Shown piece after piece: positions 53,969 to 62,690 of a stretch of 64,000 nt of DNA; position 1 is the stretch's first letter; each line of letters begins with the position of its first letter. Below the pieces are notes generated by a model. It did not search any database. It was not told where the DNA came from and saw only the letters and a program-made list of their open reading frames with translations. Origin of the DNA: Glycomyces sp. YM15 (GTDB taxonomy: Bacteria > Actinomycetota > Actinomycetes > Mycobacteriales > Micromonosporaceae); contig NZ_JAERMK010000015.1 of the NCBI RefSeq assembly GCF_016918015.1, forward strand, positions 73,133 to 137,132, read 5' to 3'. Both the position numbers and the translations under genes were made by a program.

Positions 53969-55327
53969 CTAGGCGAAGGCGAAGATCGGCGGGAACGCCA
54001 GTACGACGATCCACGCCCATGCGGCGTACACCGGCATGTAGTCGGTCTGCCAGCGCTCGAGCCGTGCGAACGGCTTGCGGCCCTTCACGATCCCCCAGTA
54101 CAGCCAGGCCGACCAGGCGAGGTTCACGAACAGGACCAGATTCTCGCCGAGTGCCGCGCTCTTGTTCGGCGTGAAGCCCCACTCGGTGATGCGGCCGGTG
54201 ATCGCGATGAGCACGAGCACGTCGATGAGCAGGGCGCTCACGACCAGCGCGAGCTGCATCCAGTCGAAGAACCCGGCGGGTGCGCCGGGGTCGCGGGCCG
54301 AGATCGAGTACAGGACCAGGCCGAGGACCACGACCAGGAGCAGGTCGAACAGGATGAGCATGTCGCGCTCGACGTCGATCGCATTGGTGGTCAACGCGAT
54401 CGCCACGAGCACTGCCACGAGCGTCACCGCGAACAGCGGCGTGAACACGCGGGTGAGGACCGGCGCCATGTTCTCGATGACGCTCTGCTTCGCCTCGACC
54501 AGCCACGCGGCCACGACCACGGCGGCTGCGCCACCGCAGGGGACGAGCCATTCGCTGATGAACGTCTCCGCGTCGATCCCTATGGCGCTGAAGGTGCCCA
54601 CGGTGATGCCGGTGAGCACCCCGCCGCCGAGGCAGATGAGCACGAAGTAGATGAACCACTCGCCGGTGAAGCGGATGAAGTCCATGCGCTTCTGGCCCGA
54701 GCGCCATTCGCCTGCGGCGTAGGCGATGCCGACGACCAGCCACAGCGCGAGCGGAAGGTGAATGCCAGTGAGCACGATGGACTGCGAGTCGCCCTCGAGC
54801 GGGTACGCGTTCGCGGCGACGGCCCCGAGCGCGAACAGGCCGAGCAGCGCGAGCGCAGTGCCCCGGCGGACCCTGCGGCGCCACGCGAAGTACACCGCGA
54901 GCGGCGCGAGAACGAGCAGGCCCAGGTTGCGCCCGTAGAACTCGGCGCTGCCGTCGAATCCGTAGCCGAAGAGCGCGGGGAGTTTCACCGCGAGCACGGC
55001 GAGGGCGGCGCAGGCGATCATGACGAGCAGACCGCGGCGGCGCGCGGCCTCGGCAGGCGCGTCGTCGGTGAGCACGAGCTGTTTCCACAGCCGGTCGGAG
55101 TGCTCGCGGGCGAATTCGCGGGAGAGCTCGTCCATGCGGCCCATGCGTTTCACGGCGATGAGGAAGGCCTCGTCGGTGCGCAGGCCGGTCTCGGTGAGGT
55201 CGGCGACGCGCTCGCGGAGGTGGTCTTCGAGTTCGTCGACGTCGGCGCCGCTGAGGGCGCGGCGGCGGAGCATGTAGGTCCGCCATTCGGCGATCTGCGT
55301 TTCGAGCTCGGTGTCGTTGCCGGTCAT
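53969..55327 (-). CDS. Multi-pass membrane protein with permease-prefix domain
   Basis: 452 residues. The first about 80 residues form the 'permease prefix domain' (ELETQIAEWRTYMLRRRALSGADVDELEDHLRERVADL, then DEAFLIAVKRMGRMDELSREFARE), a small helical module usually encoded next to PadR regulators. About ten hydrophobic helices follow (from residue 97 onward), with Ala/Leu/Val-rich spans and no ABC or transporter signature. It starts one base after the PadR stop and is clearly co-transcribed with it. A membrane or stress function controlled by PadR is likely; no activity can be named. Confidence 0.87.
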   Translation of the reverse strand: MTGNDTELETQIAEWRTYMLRRRALSGADVDELEDHLRERVADLTETGLRTDEAFLIAVKRMGRMDELSREFAREHSDRLWKQLVLTDDAPAEAARRRGLLVMIACAALAVLAVKLPALFGYGFDGSAEFYGRNLGLLVLAPLAVYFAWRRRVRRGTALALLGLFALGAVAANAYPLEGDSQSIVLTGIHLPLALWLVVGIAYAAGEWRSGQKRMDFIRFTGEWFIYFVLICLGGGVLTGITVGTFSAIGIDAETFISEWLVPCGGAAAVVVAAWLVEAKQSVIENMAPVLTRVFTPLFAVTLVAVLVAIALTTNAIDVERDMLILFDLLLVVVLGLVLYSISARDPGAPAGFFDWMQLALVVSALLIDVLVLIAITGRITEWGFTPNKSAALGENLVLFVNLAWSAWLYWGIVKGRKPFARLERWQTDYMPVYAAWAWIVVLAFPPIFAFA

Positions 55328-55328
55328 G

Positions 55329-55697
55329 TCACCCCTCCAATACGGGCGACGCGGTCGGTCCGATCGACCGCGTGGCCTTCCAGATGTCTTGCAGCGCTTC
55401 GGTGACGGCGTCCCATTGCTTGCGCTGCTCGGCCAGTTCTCTGCGGCCGGAGGGGGTGATGGCGTAGTACTTTCGGCGGCGCCCGCCTTCGGGGGTGCGC
55501 CAGTTGGCCTCGACGTGGCCGAGTCTTTCGAGGCGGTGGAGGAGCGGGTAGAGCAGGCCTTCGGTCCATTCGAGGCGGCCGCCGGAGCGCTCGGCGATCT
55601 CCTTGAGGATCGCGTAGCCGTAGCTCTCCTCTTCGGCGAGGATGCCGAGGACCAGCGGTGTCGCCGAGGCGGCGACGAGGTCTTTGGCGATGTGCAT
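55329..55697 (-). CDS. PadR-family transcriptional regulator
   Basis: 122 residues from the ATG at 55697. Winged-helix PadR domain: PLVLGILAEEESYGYAILKEIAERSGGRLEWTEGLLYPLLHRLERLGHVEANW, then GRRRKYYAITPSGRREL. PadR proteins of this size repress an adjacent membrane-protein gene and themselves. The following gene carries a permease-prefix domain, the usual partner. Inverted repeats lie just upstream of the start. Confidence 0.93.
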   Translation of the reverse strand: MHIAKDLVAASATPLVLGILAEEESYGYAILKEIAERSGGRLEWTEGLLYPLLHRLERLGHVEANWRTPEGGRRRKYYAITPSGRRELAEQRKQWDAVTEALQDIWKATRSIGPTASPVLEG

Positions 55698-55713
55698 GAG
55701 GAGGCGCCTCCTA

Positions 55714-55764
55714 AACCCTAGTAGTTCTATGCCTTGAGGTGCTATGCATCGTAGCGCTAGGGTT
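55714..55764. promoter_or_regulatory. Candidate PadR operator region
   Basis: Inverted repeat AACCCTAG (55714-55721) and CTAGGGTT (55757-55764) brackets an AT-richer segment with repeated CTATGC and a TAGCGCTA palindrome (55752-55759), 17 bp upstream of padR. Its low GC and symmetry suit a regulator site and promoter. Confidence 0.6.
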
Positions 55765-55791
55765 CTTGGCACGTCAACCGCGGATACGCGA

Positions 55792-55822
55792 AACGCCGCC
55801 GCACGTGGGGTGCGGCGGCGTT
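55792..55822 (-). terminator. Hairpin downstream of the kinase gene
   Basis: 13-bp stem AACGCCGCCGCAC / GTGCGGCGGCGTT (55792-55804 with 55810-55822), 12 bp after the stop of the minus-strand kinase gene. Confidence 0.8.
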
Positions 55823-55834
55823 CTCGGGTCCTGG

Positions 55835-56497
55835 TCAGGCCTCCGGCCGACCGATCTGCAGCTTCTCGAAATCGAGCACGAGATCGGCGCGGTGCCGGGC
55901 GGCGCGAATGCGTTCGGCGTTGCGCTCGTCGACCTCGGCCACCCATGAGCGGGCCCGCTCCGGCGACTTCCCGAACCGTTCGTGGCGCGCGACCAGCCGG
56001 GCCAAGCGCAGCGGCTCCGGAGTCTCGCAGTACCAGACCTCGCTGAGCGCAGCGCGGACGGCGGGCCAGGGCCCGGTCTCATCGAGCAGGTAGTTCCCCT
56101 CGGTCACCACGATCTCGGCCGTGGGCGGCACCGCGATCGCCCCTGCGACGGGCTCGCCGATCCGCCGATCGAACTCCGGCGCGTACACGGTCGTTTCCCG
56201 TTCCGCCGCAATGCGTTCCAGCAGCGCCCGGTACCCGTGGCCGTCGAACGTGTCGATCGCGCCCTTGCGGTCGCGGCGGCCGAGGCGCACGAGTTCGGCG
56301 TTCGCGAGGTGGAAGCCGTCCATCGGCACCTGCACCGCGCGCCGCCGCTCGGGGTCGAGCGTGCGCGCGAGCCACGCGGCGGCGGTCGACTTGCCCGCGC
56401 CCGGGCAGCCCGCGATCCCGATGAGCACGCGCCCGTCGCCCGCGCGGAGGTCCTGCACGCGGTCCAACAGGAGCTGAGGGTCGTCTGCGATGTCCAC
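55835..56497 (-). CDS. P-loop nucleoside/nucleotide kinase-like protein
   Basis: 220 residues from a GTG at 56497. Walker A GCPGAGKST (about residues 29-37) followed by VPMDGFHLANAELVRLGRRDRKGAIDTFDGHGYRALL, the phosphoribulokinase/uridine kinase/pantothenate kinase pattern, and VVTEGNYLLDETGPW as Walker B region. This YggC-like group phosphorylates small hydroxylated metabolites; the substrate is not established. It is not clearly linked to the flanking MFS and PadR genes. Confidence 0.88.
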   Translation of the reverse strand: MDIADDPQLLLDRVQDLRAGDGRVLIGIAGCPGAGKSTAAAWLARTLDPERRRAVQVPMDGFHLANAELVRLGRRDRKGAIDTFDGHGYRALLERIAAERETTVYAPEFDRRIGEPVAGAIAVPPTAEIVVTEGNYLLDETGPWPAVRAALSEVWYCETPEPLRLARLVARHERFGKSPERARSWVAEVDERNAERIRAARHRADLVLDFEKLQIGRPEA

Positions 56498-56520
56498 GCG
56501 CCCGAACCTATCCGACCGCC

Positions 56521-57948
56521 CTACGCCCGCACCCGCAGGCTCAACCCCGCGTTCACCAGGGCCGTCACCCCCTGGGTCGCGATGGTCCACCCGTACGCCT
56601 CCTGTACGCCGACCTCCGGCGCGAGGTGCAGGAACACGGCCCCGAAGACCGCCACTCCCGAGGCGAGCGATACCTGCTGGAACGTGGCCATCACGCCGCT
56701 GCCGACCCCGGCCCGCTCCGGCGGGACCTCGGCGAGCACCACCCGGAACAGCACCGGCAGCTGCAGGCCCTGCCCGAAGCCGACGGCGACCAGCGCCGGG
56801 GCCATCGCGAGCGCCGCCGTGCCCGACCACGTCGACGCGACCGTCCACACCAGAGCGACCAGCCCTGCGATCTGCACGGCCACGCCCCACGTCACCGCCC
56901 GCCCGCCGAGCCGCGGCGCCAGTCGCGGTCCGATCGCCGACCCCGCGAAGAACGCCAGCGCGTACGGCACCAGAGCGAACCCGGCCGCGACCGGCCCGTA
57001 GCCGAGCCCCTGCTGGATCGCGACGGCCGAAGCGAACAGGAACCCGCCGAACCCGCCCATCGACAGCATCATCACCGGCAGCCCCCGCCGCATCCCCGGC
57101 AGCGCAAGCAGACTCGGCGGCAGCAGCGGCACCGCCCCCGCCCGCTCCTTGCGCCGCTGCACGATCAAGAACACGGCCGCGGCGAACGGGAACGCCCCCA
57201 AGCAGATCCACGACCAAGCGGGCCAGCCCGCCGCGCGTCCCTCGGTGAGAGGTACGAGCAGCAGCACCATGGCCGCGCCCAGCAGGACCGCGCCGAGCGG
57301 GTCGAGCGGCGCCGACTTCGGCGCGCGCGACTCCGGGACGGTGCGCAGCAGCAGGACCGCCGCGATCGCCACGGCCGGGACGTTGATGAAGAACACTGAG
57401 CGCCAACCGGTTCCGGCGATGTCCGCGCCGACCATGAACCCGCCGAGGATCTGCCCGAACGCGAACGCGAGGCCCACGACGGCCCCGAACATGCCCATGG
57501 CGCGGGCCCGCCCGGCCCCGGAGGTCGTGGCCTGGATGGTCGCCATCGCCTGCGGCAGGCACAGTGCCGCCGCCGCGCCCTGCAGCATCCGCGCCGCGAC
57601 GAGCGCACCGCCTGCGGGGGCGAGCCCGCACAGCAGCGAGGTGAAGCCGAACCCGATGAGGCCCAGCACCATCAGGCGCCTGCGGCCGAAGGCGTCGCCG
57701 AGTCTCCCGCCGAGGACCAGCAGCGAGGCGTAGGCCGTGGCGTAACCGGCGACGACGAGTTCGAGTGCCGCGGGTCCGGCGCCGAGGTCGGCGCCGATGG
57801 TCGGCAGCGCCACGTTCACGATGAACGCATCCATAGAGGACATTGAGGCGATGAGGAGGATGGTGAAGAGACCGGCCCCGGAGAGGCCGGCGTCCCGCGA
57901 GTGGGCATCGAGCGGCGCCGGAGGCGGCGCGCTGTCGGTCTGTGTCAT
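56521..57948 (-). CDS. MFS drug-efflux-type transporter
   Basis: 475 residues, about 14 hydrophobic helices (DHA2-like). Motifs: MSSMDAFIVNVALPTIGADLG in helix 1, GGRLGDAFGRRRLMVLG after helix 2 (motif A), ARMLQGAAAALCLPQAMA in helix 4 and GFMVGADIAGTGWRSVFFINVP in helix 5 (motif C region). These exporters use the proton gradient to extrude hydrophobic drugs. It is divergent from an XRE regulator with a palindromic site between them, the usual arrangement for inducible efflux. Confidence 0.92.
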   Translation of the reverse strand: MTQTDSAPPPAPLDAHSRDAGLSGAGLFTILLIASMSSMDAFIVNVALPTIGADLGAGPAALELVVAGYATAYASLLVLGGRLGDAFGRRRLMVLGLIGFGFTSLLCGLAPAGGALVAARMLQGAAAALCLPQAMATIQATTSGAGRARAMGMFGAVVGLAFAFGQILGGFMVGADIAGTGWRSVFFINVPAVAIAAVLLLRTVPESRAPKSAPLDPLGAVLLGAAMVLLLVPLTEGRAAGWPAWSWICLGAFPFAAAVFLIVQRRKERAGAVPLLPPSLLALPGMRRGLPVMMLSMGGFGGFLFASAVAIQQGLGYGPVAAGFALVPYALAFFAGSAIGPRLAPRLGGRAVTWGVAVQIAGLVALVWTVASTWSGTAALAMAPALVAVGFGQGLQLPVLFRVVLAEVPPERAGVGSGVMATFQQVSLASGVAVFGAVFLHLAPEVGVQEAYGWTIATQGVTALVNAGLSLRVRA

Positions 57949-57993
57949 GCACCGACCTTGGCGCCGCGCCCAACCCGGTACCTGATCGTCGTT

Positions 57994-58018
57994 ATCCAGG
58001 GACTGGAACCACCTGGAT
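57994..58018. promoter_or_regulatory. Candidate operator between the MFS and XRE genes
   Basis: 25-bp interrupted palindrome ATCCAGG-N11-CCTGGAT (57994-58000 and 58012-58018) in the 100-bp divergent gap, 31 bp from the regulator start. Confidence 0.65.
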
Positions 58019-58048
58019 CGCGAACCCGGACCGAGGCATCCTGGTGGG

Positions 58049-58948
58049 ATGGGAACCATGACCGCGACCACTACGGCAGCGGACGCCGCCGACGCGACCC
58101 CGGCCCCCGCCGAACCCCCGCAGCTGGCCGAACGCCGCCGCGAACTCGCCGATTTCGTTCGCTCCCGCCGCGAGCGCCTCGCCCCCGAGGCCGTCGGCCT
58201 CCCGCCCGGCCGCAGGCGCCGCACCCCCGGTCTACGCCGTGAGGAGGTAGCGCAGCTCGCGTCCGTCGGCGTCTCCTGGTACACCTGGCTCGAGCAGGCC
58301 CGCGACATCACGGTCTCGCCGCAGGTCCTCGACGCGATCGCCCGCGCCCTCCGCCTCGACGCCCCCGAACGGTCCCACCTGTTCGGTCTCGCCGGAGTCG
58401 TCGACCCCGCCCCGCGACCCACTGTTGTCGAAGTGCCGCAGTCGCTTCGGGCGGTGCTGCGGCAGGTCGAGCCGTTCCCCGCGTCGATCCAGAACTGCCG
58501 CTACGACCTCCTGCACTACAACCGCACGTTCAGCCGCCTGTTCACCGACCTGGACGCGCTGCCGCCGCGCGACCGCAACTGCATGTGGCTCGCCTTCATG
58601 GACCCCGGCTGGAAGCGCGCGCTGGTGGAGCGGCGCGAGACCCTCGAGCTCATGGTCGCGAACTTTCGGAGGTTCGGCACCGCACACTACGAGGAGGTGC
58701 ACTGGCGCGAGCTGGTCGACAGGCTGCTCGCGGCCTCGCCGGAGTTCCGCGAGATCTGGGATCGGCGCAACGTCGCCGACAAGGTCCAGGAGATCAAGAT
58801 CTTCCGCAACCGTGACGTCGGCCTCGTGCGCCTCCACGCCGACCGGCTCTGGACCCAGCCCGGGTGGGGCATGCGCCTGACCGTCTTCAGCCCGGCCGAC
58901 GACGAGACAGCCGAGAAGCTCGAACGCCTCCGGCGTCTCGCGGGCTAG
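58049..58948 (+). CDS. XRE-family regulator with MmyB-like ligand domain
   Basis: 299 residues. After a disordered Ala/Thr-rich start, an XRE helix-turn-helix lies at about 32-100 (LADFVRSRRERLAPEAVG, PGLRREEVAQLASVGVSWYTWLEQAR), then an MmyB-type PAS-like domain (QVEPFPASIQNCRYDLLHYNRTFSRLF, then RNCMWLAFMDPGWKRAL). MmyB proteins commonly control an adjacent divergent transporter or reductase gene. Fatty acid binding is reported for one member. It probably represses the MFS gene. Confidence 0.93.
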   Translation: MGTMTATTTAADAADATPAPAEPPQLAERRRELADFVRSRRERLAPEAVGLPPGRRRRTPGLRREEVAQLASVGVSWYTWLEQARDITVSPQVLDAIARALRLDAPERSHLFGLAGVVDPAPRPTVVEVPQSLRAVLRQVEPFPASIQNCRYDLLHYNRTFSRLFTDLDALPPRDRNCMWLAFMDPGWKRALVERRETLELMVANFRRFGTAHYEEVHWRELVDRLLAASPEFREIWDRRNVADKVQEIKIFRNRDVGLVRLHADRLWTQPGWGMRLTVFSPADDETAEKLERLRRLAG

Positions 58949-58956
58949 GCCGACGC

Positions 58957-59805
58957 TTACGGCATCGGCACGAACGGCTCCGTCAGGTGCGAGGACGCGA
59001 CGTGGAGCACGGCACCGTCTTCGGTCCGCAGGAGCCGCTCCCTTGAGCGCCTTGCCGTCTCGCGGTCGATCTCGTACACGTACGCGAGTTCGGGGTAAAG
59101 GAGCTGGATGGCGTTCACCAGCAGGTCACCGGTGATGAGCGCCGATTCGCGGCCGTCCGCCACGACCACGCTCTGATGCCCCGGCGTGTGCCCCGGCGTC
59201 GCCACCACCCGGCCCGCCCGGAGCGGCGCGTCGCCGTCAAGGAGCCGCAGCTGCTCCGAGGCCCGGAGCGGGTCGATCAGCGTCTCCCGGAGCTTCGGGT
59301 TGAGCATGTCGACCGCGTCGAACTCGGCCCGCTGGATCAGGTACTCGGCGTTGGGGAAGAACGGGCTGAGGTCGGTGCTCGGGCCGTCCCCGCCCGTGGT
59401 GACGGCCTCCTCGGTCACGACGGCCCAGCCGATGTGGTCGGTGTGGAGATGCGTGAGCACCACAGTGTCCACTTCGGCCGGATCGATGCCGGCCGCCGCC
59501 AGGGACTCGGGGAGCCTGCCGGGCAGGGGCGCCCACGTGGCGGGGGCGTCGGCCGGGCCGATCCCGGTGTCCACCAGCGTGAGGCCCTTCGGGCCGCGGA
59601 TCGCGAAGGCCCGGAAGTTGAGCGACCAGCGGCCCTCGGCGTCGACCGCGCCGGGGTCGAAACGGTCGACAGCCGCCCAATGCGCGGCGGTCGCGTCAGG
59701 GAACGCCTCCTCGCGAGAGGAGAAGGGGAAGGGGCCCACGCCGTCGGCGAGGGCGATGATCTCGGCCGAACCGATCCGGATCATTGGAGGCGGGGTTACG
59801 GACAT
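58957..59805 (-). CDS. MBL-fold metallo-hydrolase
   Basis: 282 residues from the ATG at 59805. Metallo-beta-lactamase fold with TVVLTHLHTDHIGWAV (HxHxDH, about residues 117-130), a later His in TPGHTPGHQSVV, Asp in ITGDLL and His near the end (VASSHLTEP), giving the two-metal site. It resembles quorum-quenching lactonase-like or generic MBL hydrolases; the substrate is unknown. It is convergent with the XRE gene, 8 bp apart. Confidence 0.92.
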   Translation of the reverse strand: MSVTPPPMIRIGSAEIIALADGVGPFPFSSREEAFPDATAAHWAAVDRFDPGAVDAEGRWSLNFRAFAIRGPKGLTLVDTGIGPADAPATWAPLPGRLPESLAAAGIDPAEVDTVVLTHLHTDHIGWAVVTEEAVTTGGDGPSTDLSPFFPNAEYLIQRAEFDAVDMLNPKLRETLIDPLRASEQLRLLDGDAPLRAGRVVATPGHTPGHQSVVVADGRESALITGDLLVNAIQLLYPELAYVYEIDRETARRSRERLLRTEDGAVLHVASSHLTEPFVPMP

Positions 59806-59845
59806 GCCGCGATCCTGCCACGTGAGGGGAGCGGGTGCTGCAGCG

Positions 59846-61096
59846 CTACCGGCCCGCGCTCGGTTTCGCGACGTACCGGTGGAACAAACCCTCCCCGAAA
59901 CAGATCGCGGCGGCGATGAGCACGAGTGCGGCGAGGAGCGCGAACATCTGGGGTTGACCGCCGGTCCAGTCGACGAGGACCGCACCGAGCCAGGGGCTGA
60001 GGGCGATCGCGATGGTGGCGGGGGCGGTGAGGATGCCGTGGAGTGTGGCGTAGCCGCTGGGCCCCCAGCGGTCGGTGATGGCGGTGGCGTCGAGCAGGGT
60101 GAAGGCGCCGCGGGCGGCGCCGAGGAGAATGACGGCGGTGAACACCAGGCCGAGGGGCCCGGCGATGAGGGCGGTGGCCAGAGTGGCCGCGGCGCCGATG
60201 GCGAGGATGAGGACGGCGCGGATCGTCGGGCCGGTGCGGATCGCGATGGGTGCGTAGGCGATGCGGCCGAGGAGCTGGCCCGCGCCGCAGATGCCGAGGG
60301 CCCAGGCGGCGGTGGCGGTGTCCATGCCGCGTCCGGTCATGAGCGGGACCAGGTACAGGTTCGAGGTGCTCATCGCGAACGCGGCCAAGGCGATCGCGAC
60401 GGCGAGGGCGATGAACGTCGGCGAGGCGATGATCTGCCTCCGGTCCGGTACGGGCGCGATCCCCTCGCCGTTCGCGTCCGGAAGAGGAGCGGGCCAGGGC
60501 GGGTCGAGGGCGATGGCGTGGGCCGGGATCGTGACGGCCGCCAGGATCGCGGCGAGGGCGAGATAGGTGTCGCGCCAGTCGAGGTGGCTCGCGAGGTAGG
60601 CGGTGAGGGGCGCGTAGACGGTGCTGGCGAGGCCTCCGGCGAGGGTGAGGATGGTCAGGGCCCGAACGCGCTTGGGGCCGTACCAGGTGGTGATGGCGGC
60701 GAACGCGGGCTTGTAGAGGACGGCGGCCTGGGCGATGCCGGCGAGTGTCCAAGCGGCGGTGAACGTCCACAGGTTCGGCGCGGCCGCGACGCCGGCGAGC
60801 GCGACCGCGGCGAGTGTCGAACCCGCGGTCATGACGAGGCGCGGCCCGCGGTGGTCGAGGAGGTGCCCGACCGCGATCCCCGCCAGGGCGGAGGCGGCGA
60901 GCCCGGCGGAGAAGGCGCCCATGACGGCGGCGGTCGACCACCCGGTGTCGGCGGTGATGTCGCCGAGCAGGACTGGGAGGGCGTAGAAGAGGACGCCCCA
61001 GCTGGTGATCTGGGTGGCGCATAGGGCGATGAGGACGCGGCGCGGCACGGGTGGGTGCGCGCCGGCGGTCTCGAGGGGTGCGGTGCGGGTGGCCAT
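59846..61096 (-). CDS. MFS transporter of the ArsR/ArsO module
   Basis: 416 residues and 12 predicted helices. Helix 2-3 loop GHLLDHRGPRLVMTAG (motif A), with YKPAFAAITTWYGPKRVRALTILTLAGGLASTVYAPLTAYL in the middle. It starts 10 bases after the stop of the flavin monooxygenase gene and is co-transcribed with it under an ArsR regulator, so it probably exports the oxidation product or an organoarsenical. No other arsenic export gene (arsB/acr3) is present here. Confidence 0.88.
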   Translation of the reverse strand: MATRTAPLETAGAHPPVPRRVLIALCATQITSWGVLFYALPVLLGDITADTGWSTAAVMGAFSAGLAASALAGIAVGHLLDHRGPRLVMTAGSTLAAVALAGVAAAPNLWTFTAAWTLAGIAQAAVLYKPAFAAITTWYGPKRVRALTILTLAGGLASTVYAPLTAYLASHLDWRDTYLALAAILAAVTIPAHAIALDPPWPAPLPDANGEGIAPVPDRRQIIASPTFIALAVAIALAAFAMSTSNLYLVPLMTGRGMDTATAAWALGICGAGQLLGRIAYAPIAIRTGPTIRAVLILAIGAAATLATALIAGPLGLVFTAVILLGAARGAFTLLDATAITDRWGPSGYATLHGILTAPATIAIALSPWLGAVLVDWTGGQPQMFALLAALVLIAAAICFGEGLFHRYVAKPSAGR

Positions 61097-61106
61097 GGGG
61101 TCAGGT

Positions 61107-62177
61107 CTATCCGATTTCCTTGCGCGCGTTCAACACGAGGGCGGACAGCGGCCGGGCGATGCGGGCCGCGTCGCGGCCGACGCCTCGGATGCTGGCCGAG
61201 GAGAGGCTGCGCTGCCATTCGAGTCCGACGAACGCCAGGCCCGGCGGGTCGGCGGCGAGTCCGCCGTTGTGGCGGGGGTGGCCTTGGGCGTCAAGGACGT
61301 CGAGCCCGGCGAGGTAGTCGAGGGCGGGCCGGTATCCGGTGGCGAGGATGACGGTGTCGACGTGCTCGCCGGCGCCGTCACTCCAGTTGACGTGGTCGGC
61401 TCCTAGGGCAGTGAACATGGGCCGGTGGTCGGGCCGTCCGGCGGCGATGGCGGTGCGGTAGCGGCCGGTGTCCAGGACGGGGACGGTCGGCGGGTGGGTC
61501 AGGAGGCGGCCGATGGGGGCGGTGTCGAGTCCGGTGACGGTGTACCAGAAGTGCAGGTCCCGTCCGAGTGGTCGTTGCGGTGCGAAGCGGAGCTTCCCGC
61601 GGGTGGTGACGGTGACGCGGGCGAACTCGGCGAGTTCGGCGGCGATCTGTACGGCGGAGTTGCCGCCGCCGACGACCAGGACCCGCTGGCCGGCGAAGGG
61701 CTCGGGTCGCTGATAGTCGGCGGCATGGAGGACCGTTCCGGTGAATCCGTCGAGGCCGGGGAGGGCGGGCCGGTGGGGGTTGGTGAAGCCCCCGGTCGCG
61801 GCGACGACGGCGCGGGCGTGGAGCCGGCGGCCGTCGGCCAAGTGCGCGGTGAAGATCCCGTGATGGTGCTCGACCGCCCGGACGTGGTGGCCGGTGCGAA
61901 TGTCGGCGTCGAGCCGTTCGGCATACGCGGCAAGGTAGTCGGTGACTTCGTCGCGGTGCGGGTAGCGGTCGGGATCGCCGGGGAAGGGCATCCCGGGCAG
62001 GGCGGAGTGGCGGGCCGGGGAGAACAGGGTCAGCGACCGGTAGTACTTCGGCCACGCACCGGTCGGGGCGCCGCCCGCTTCGAGGACGACTGGGCTGATG
62101 CCGCGCTTTCGGAGGGCGTGCGCGGCGGCGAGGCCGGACTGGCCGGCGCCGATGACGAGGGTGTCGATGAGGTCCAT
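61107..62177 (-). CDS. ArsO-like flavin-dependent monooxygenase
   Basis: 356 residues. FAD-binding GAGQSGLAAAHAL at residues 10-22, the diagnostic ArsO-type block WPKYYRSLTLFSPARHSALPGMPFPGDPDRYPHRDEV (about 43-77), NADPH motif VVGGGNSAVQIAAEL (about 166-180) and ILATGYRP. ArsO is found in ars operons and is thought to oxidise arsenicals or act with a partner exporter; its chemistry is not firmly established. It is divergent from arsR, with an operator over its start region. Confidence 0.9.
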   Translation of the reverse strand: MDLIDTLVIGAGQSGLAAAHALRKRGISPVVLEAGGAPTGAWPKYYRSLTLFSPARHSALPGMPFPGDPDRYPHRDEVTDYLAAYAERLDADIRTGHHVRAVEHHHGIFTAHLADGRRLHARAVVAATGGFTNPHRPALPGLDGFTGTVLHAADYQRPEPFAGQRVLVVGGGNSAVQIAAELAEFARVTVTTRGKLRFAPQRPLGRDLHFWYTVTGLDTAPIGRLLTHPPTVPVLDTGRYRTAIAAGRPDHRPMFTALGADHVNWSDGAGEHVDTVILATGYRPALDYLAGLDVLDAQGHPRHNGGLAADPPGLAFVGLEWQRSLSSASIRGVGRDAARIARPLSALVLNARKEIG

Positions 62178-62185
62178 GACCGCAT

Positions 62186-62223
62186 CATATCGTCATTCCA
62201 TGATTTCATGAAATGACGATATG
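62186..62223. promoter_or_regulatory. ArsR operator (38-bp palindrome)
   Basis: Perfect 12-bp arms CATATCGTCATT (62186-62197) and AATGACGATATG (62212-62223) around 14 bases that hold a second palindrome ATTTCATGAAAT (62203-62214). It is strikingly AT-rich for this genome and sits between the divergent arsO and arsR starts. Confidence 0.88.
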
Positions 62224-62239
62224 TGTCTAGGATGGGACC

Positions 62240-62554
62240 ATGGCGACTGCGACTCCCGATCCCGCTCCGCCCGTCCCCGACGAGACGACGGCACGGTTCC
62301 TGAAGGCCCTGGCGAGCGAGGCCCGCCAGCGGTTGATGCTCCTGTTCGCAGGCGGTGCCGAGCTGAGCGTGGGGGAGGTGGCCGATCAGTTGGAGATCGG
62401 ACAGTCCACCGCCTCCCAGCAGCTCGCGCAGCTGAAAGACGGCGGGCTGCTCACCAGCCGCCGGGAGGCCAAGACCGTCTACTACCGCGCGGACAAGGTC
62501 CGGATCGGTGCCGCGCTCGATCGACTCCGCGGCTTCCTCGACGGTTGCTGCTGA
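62240..62554 (+). CDS. ArsR-family metalloregulator
   Basis: 104 residues. Winged helix: TARFLKALASEARQRLMLLFAGGAELSVGEVADQLEIGQSTASQQLAQLKDGGLLTSRREAKTVYYR. The classical ELCVCDL metal motif is absent from helix 3; instead two adjacent Cys end the protein (FLDGCC), as in ArsR variants whose As(III) site lies at the C-terminus. It is divergent from arsO and close to the palindromic operator, so it is probably autorepressed and controls arsO-MFS. Confidence 0.92.
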   Translation: MATATPDPAPPVPDETTARFLKALASEARQRLMLLFAGGAELSVGEVADQLEIGQSTASQQLAQLKDGGLLTSRREAKTVYYRADKVRIGAALDRLRGFLDGCC

Positions 62555-62690
62555 CGCCGCGAGCGCATCGCCGAACCGCCCGCCACCAGGCGGGTTGCCC
62601 TGGAGTCCACTCCAGGTCCTACACTTCGGGCCGTACCGGCCCGAGGCGCGCGACCCGCGCGCGGAGGACGCAACCAAGAGGGGGAACGCG

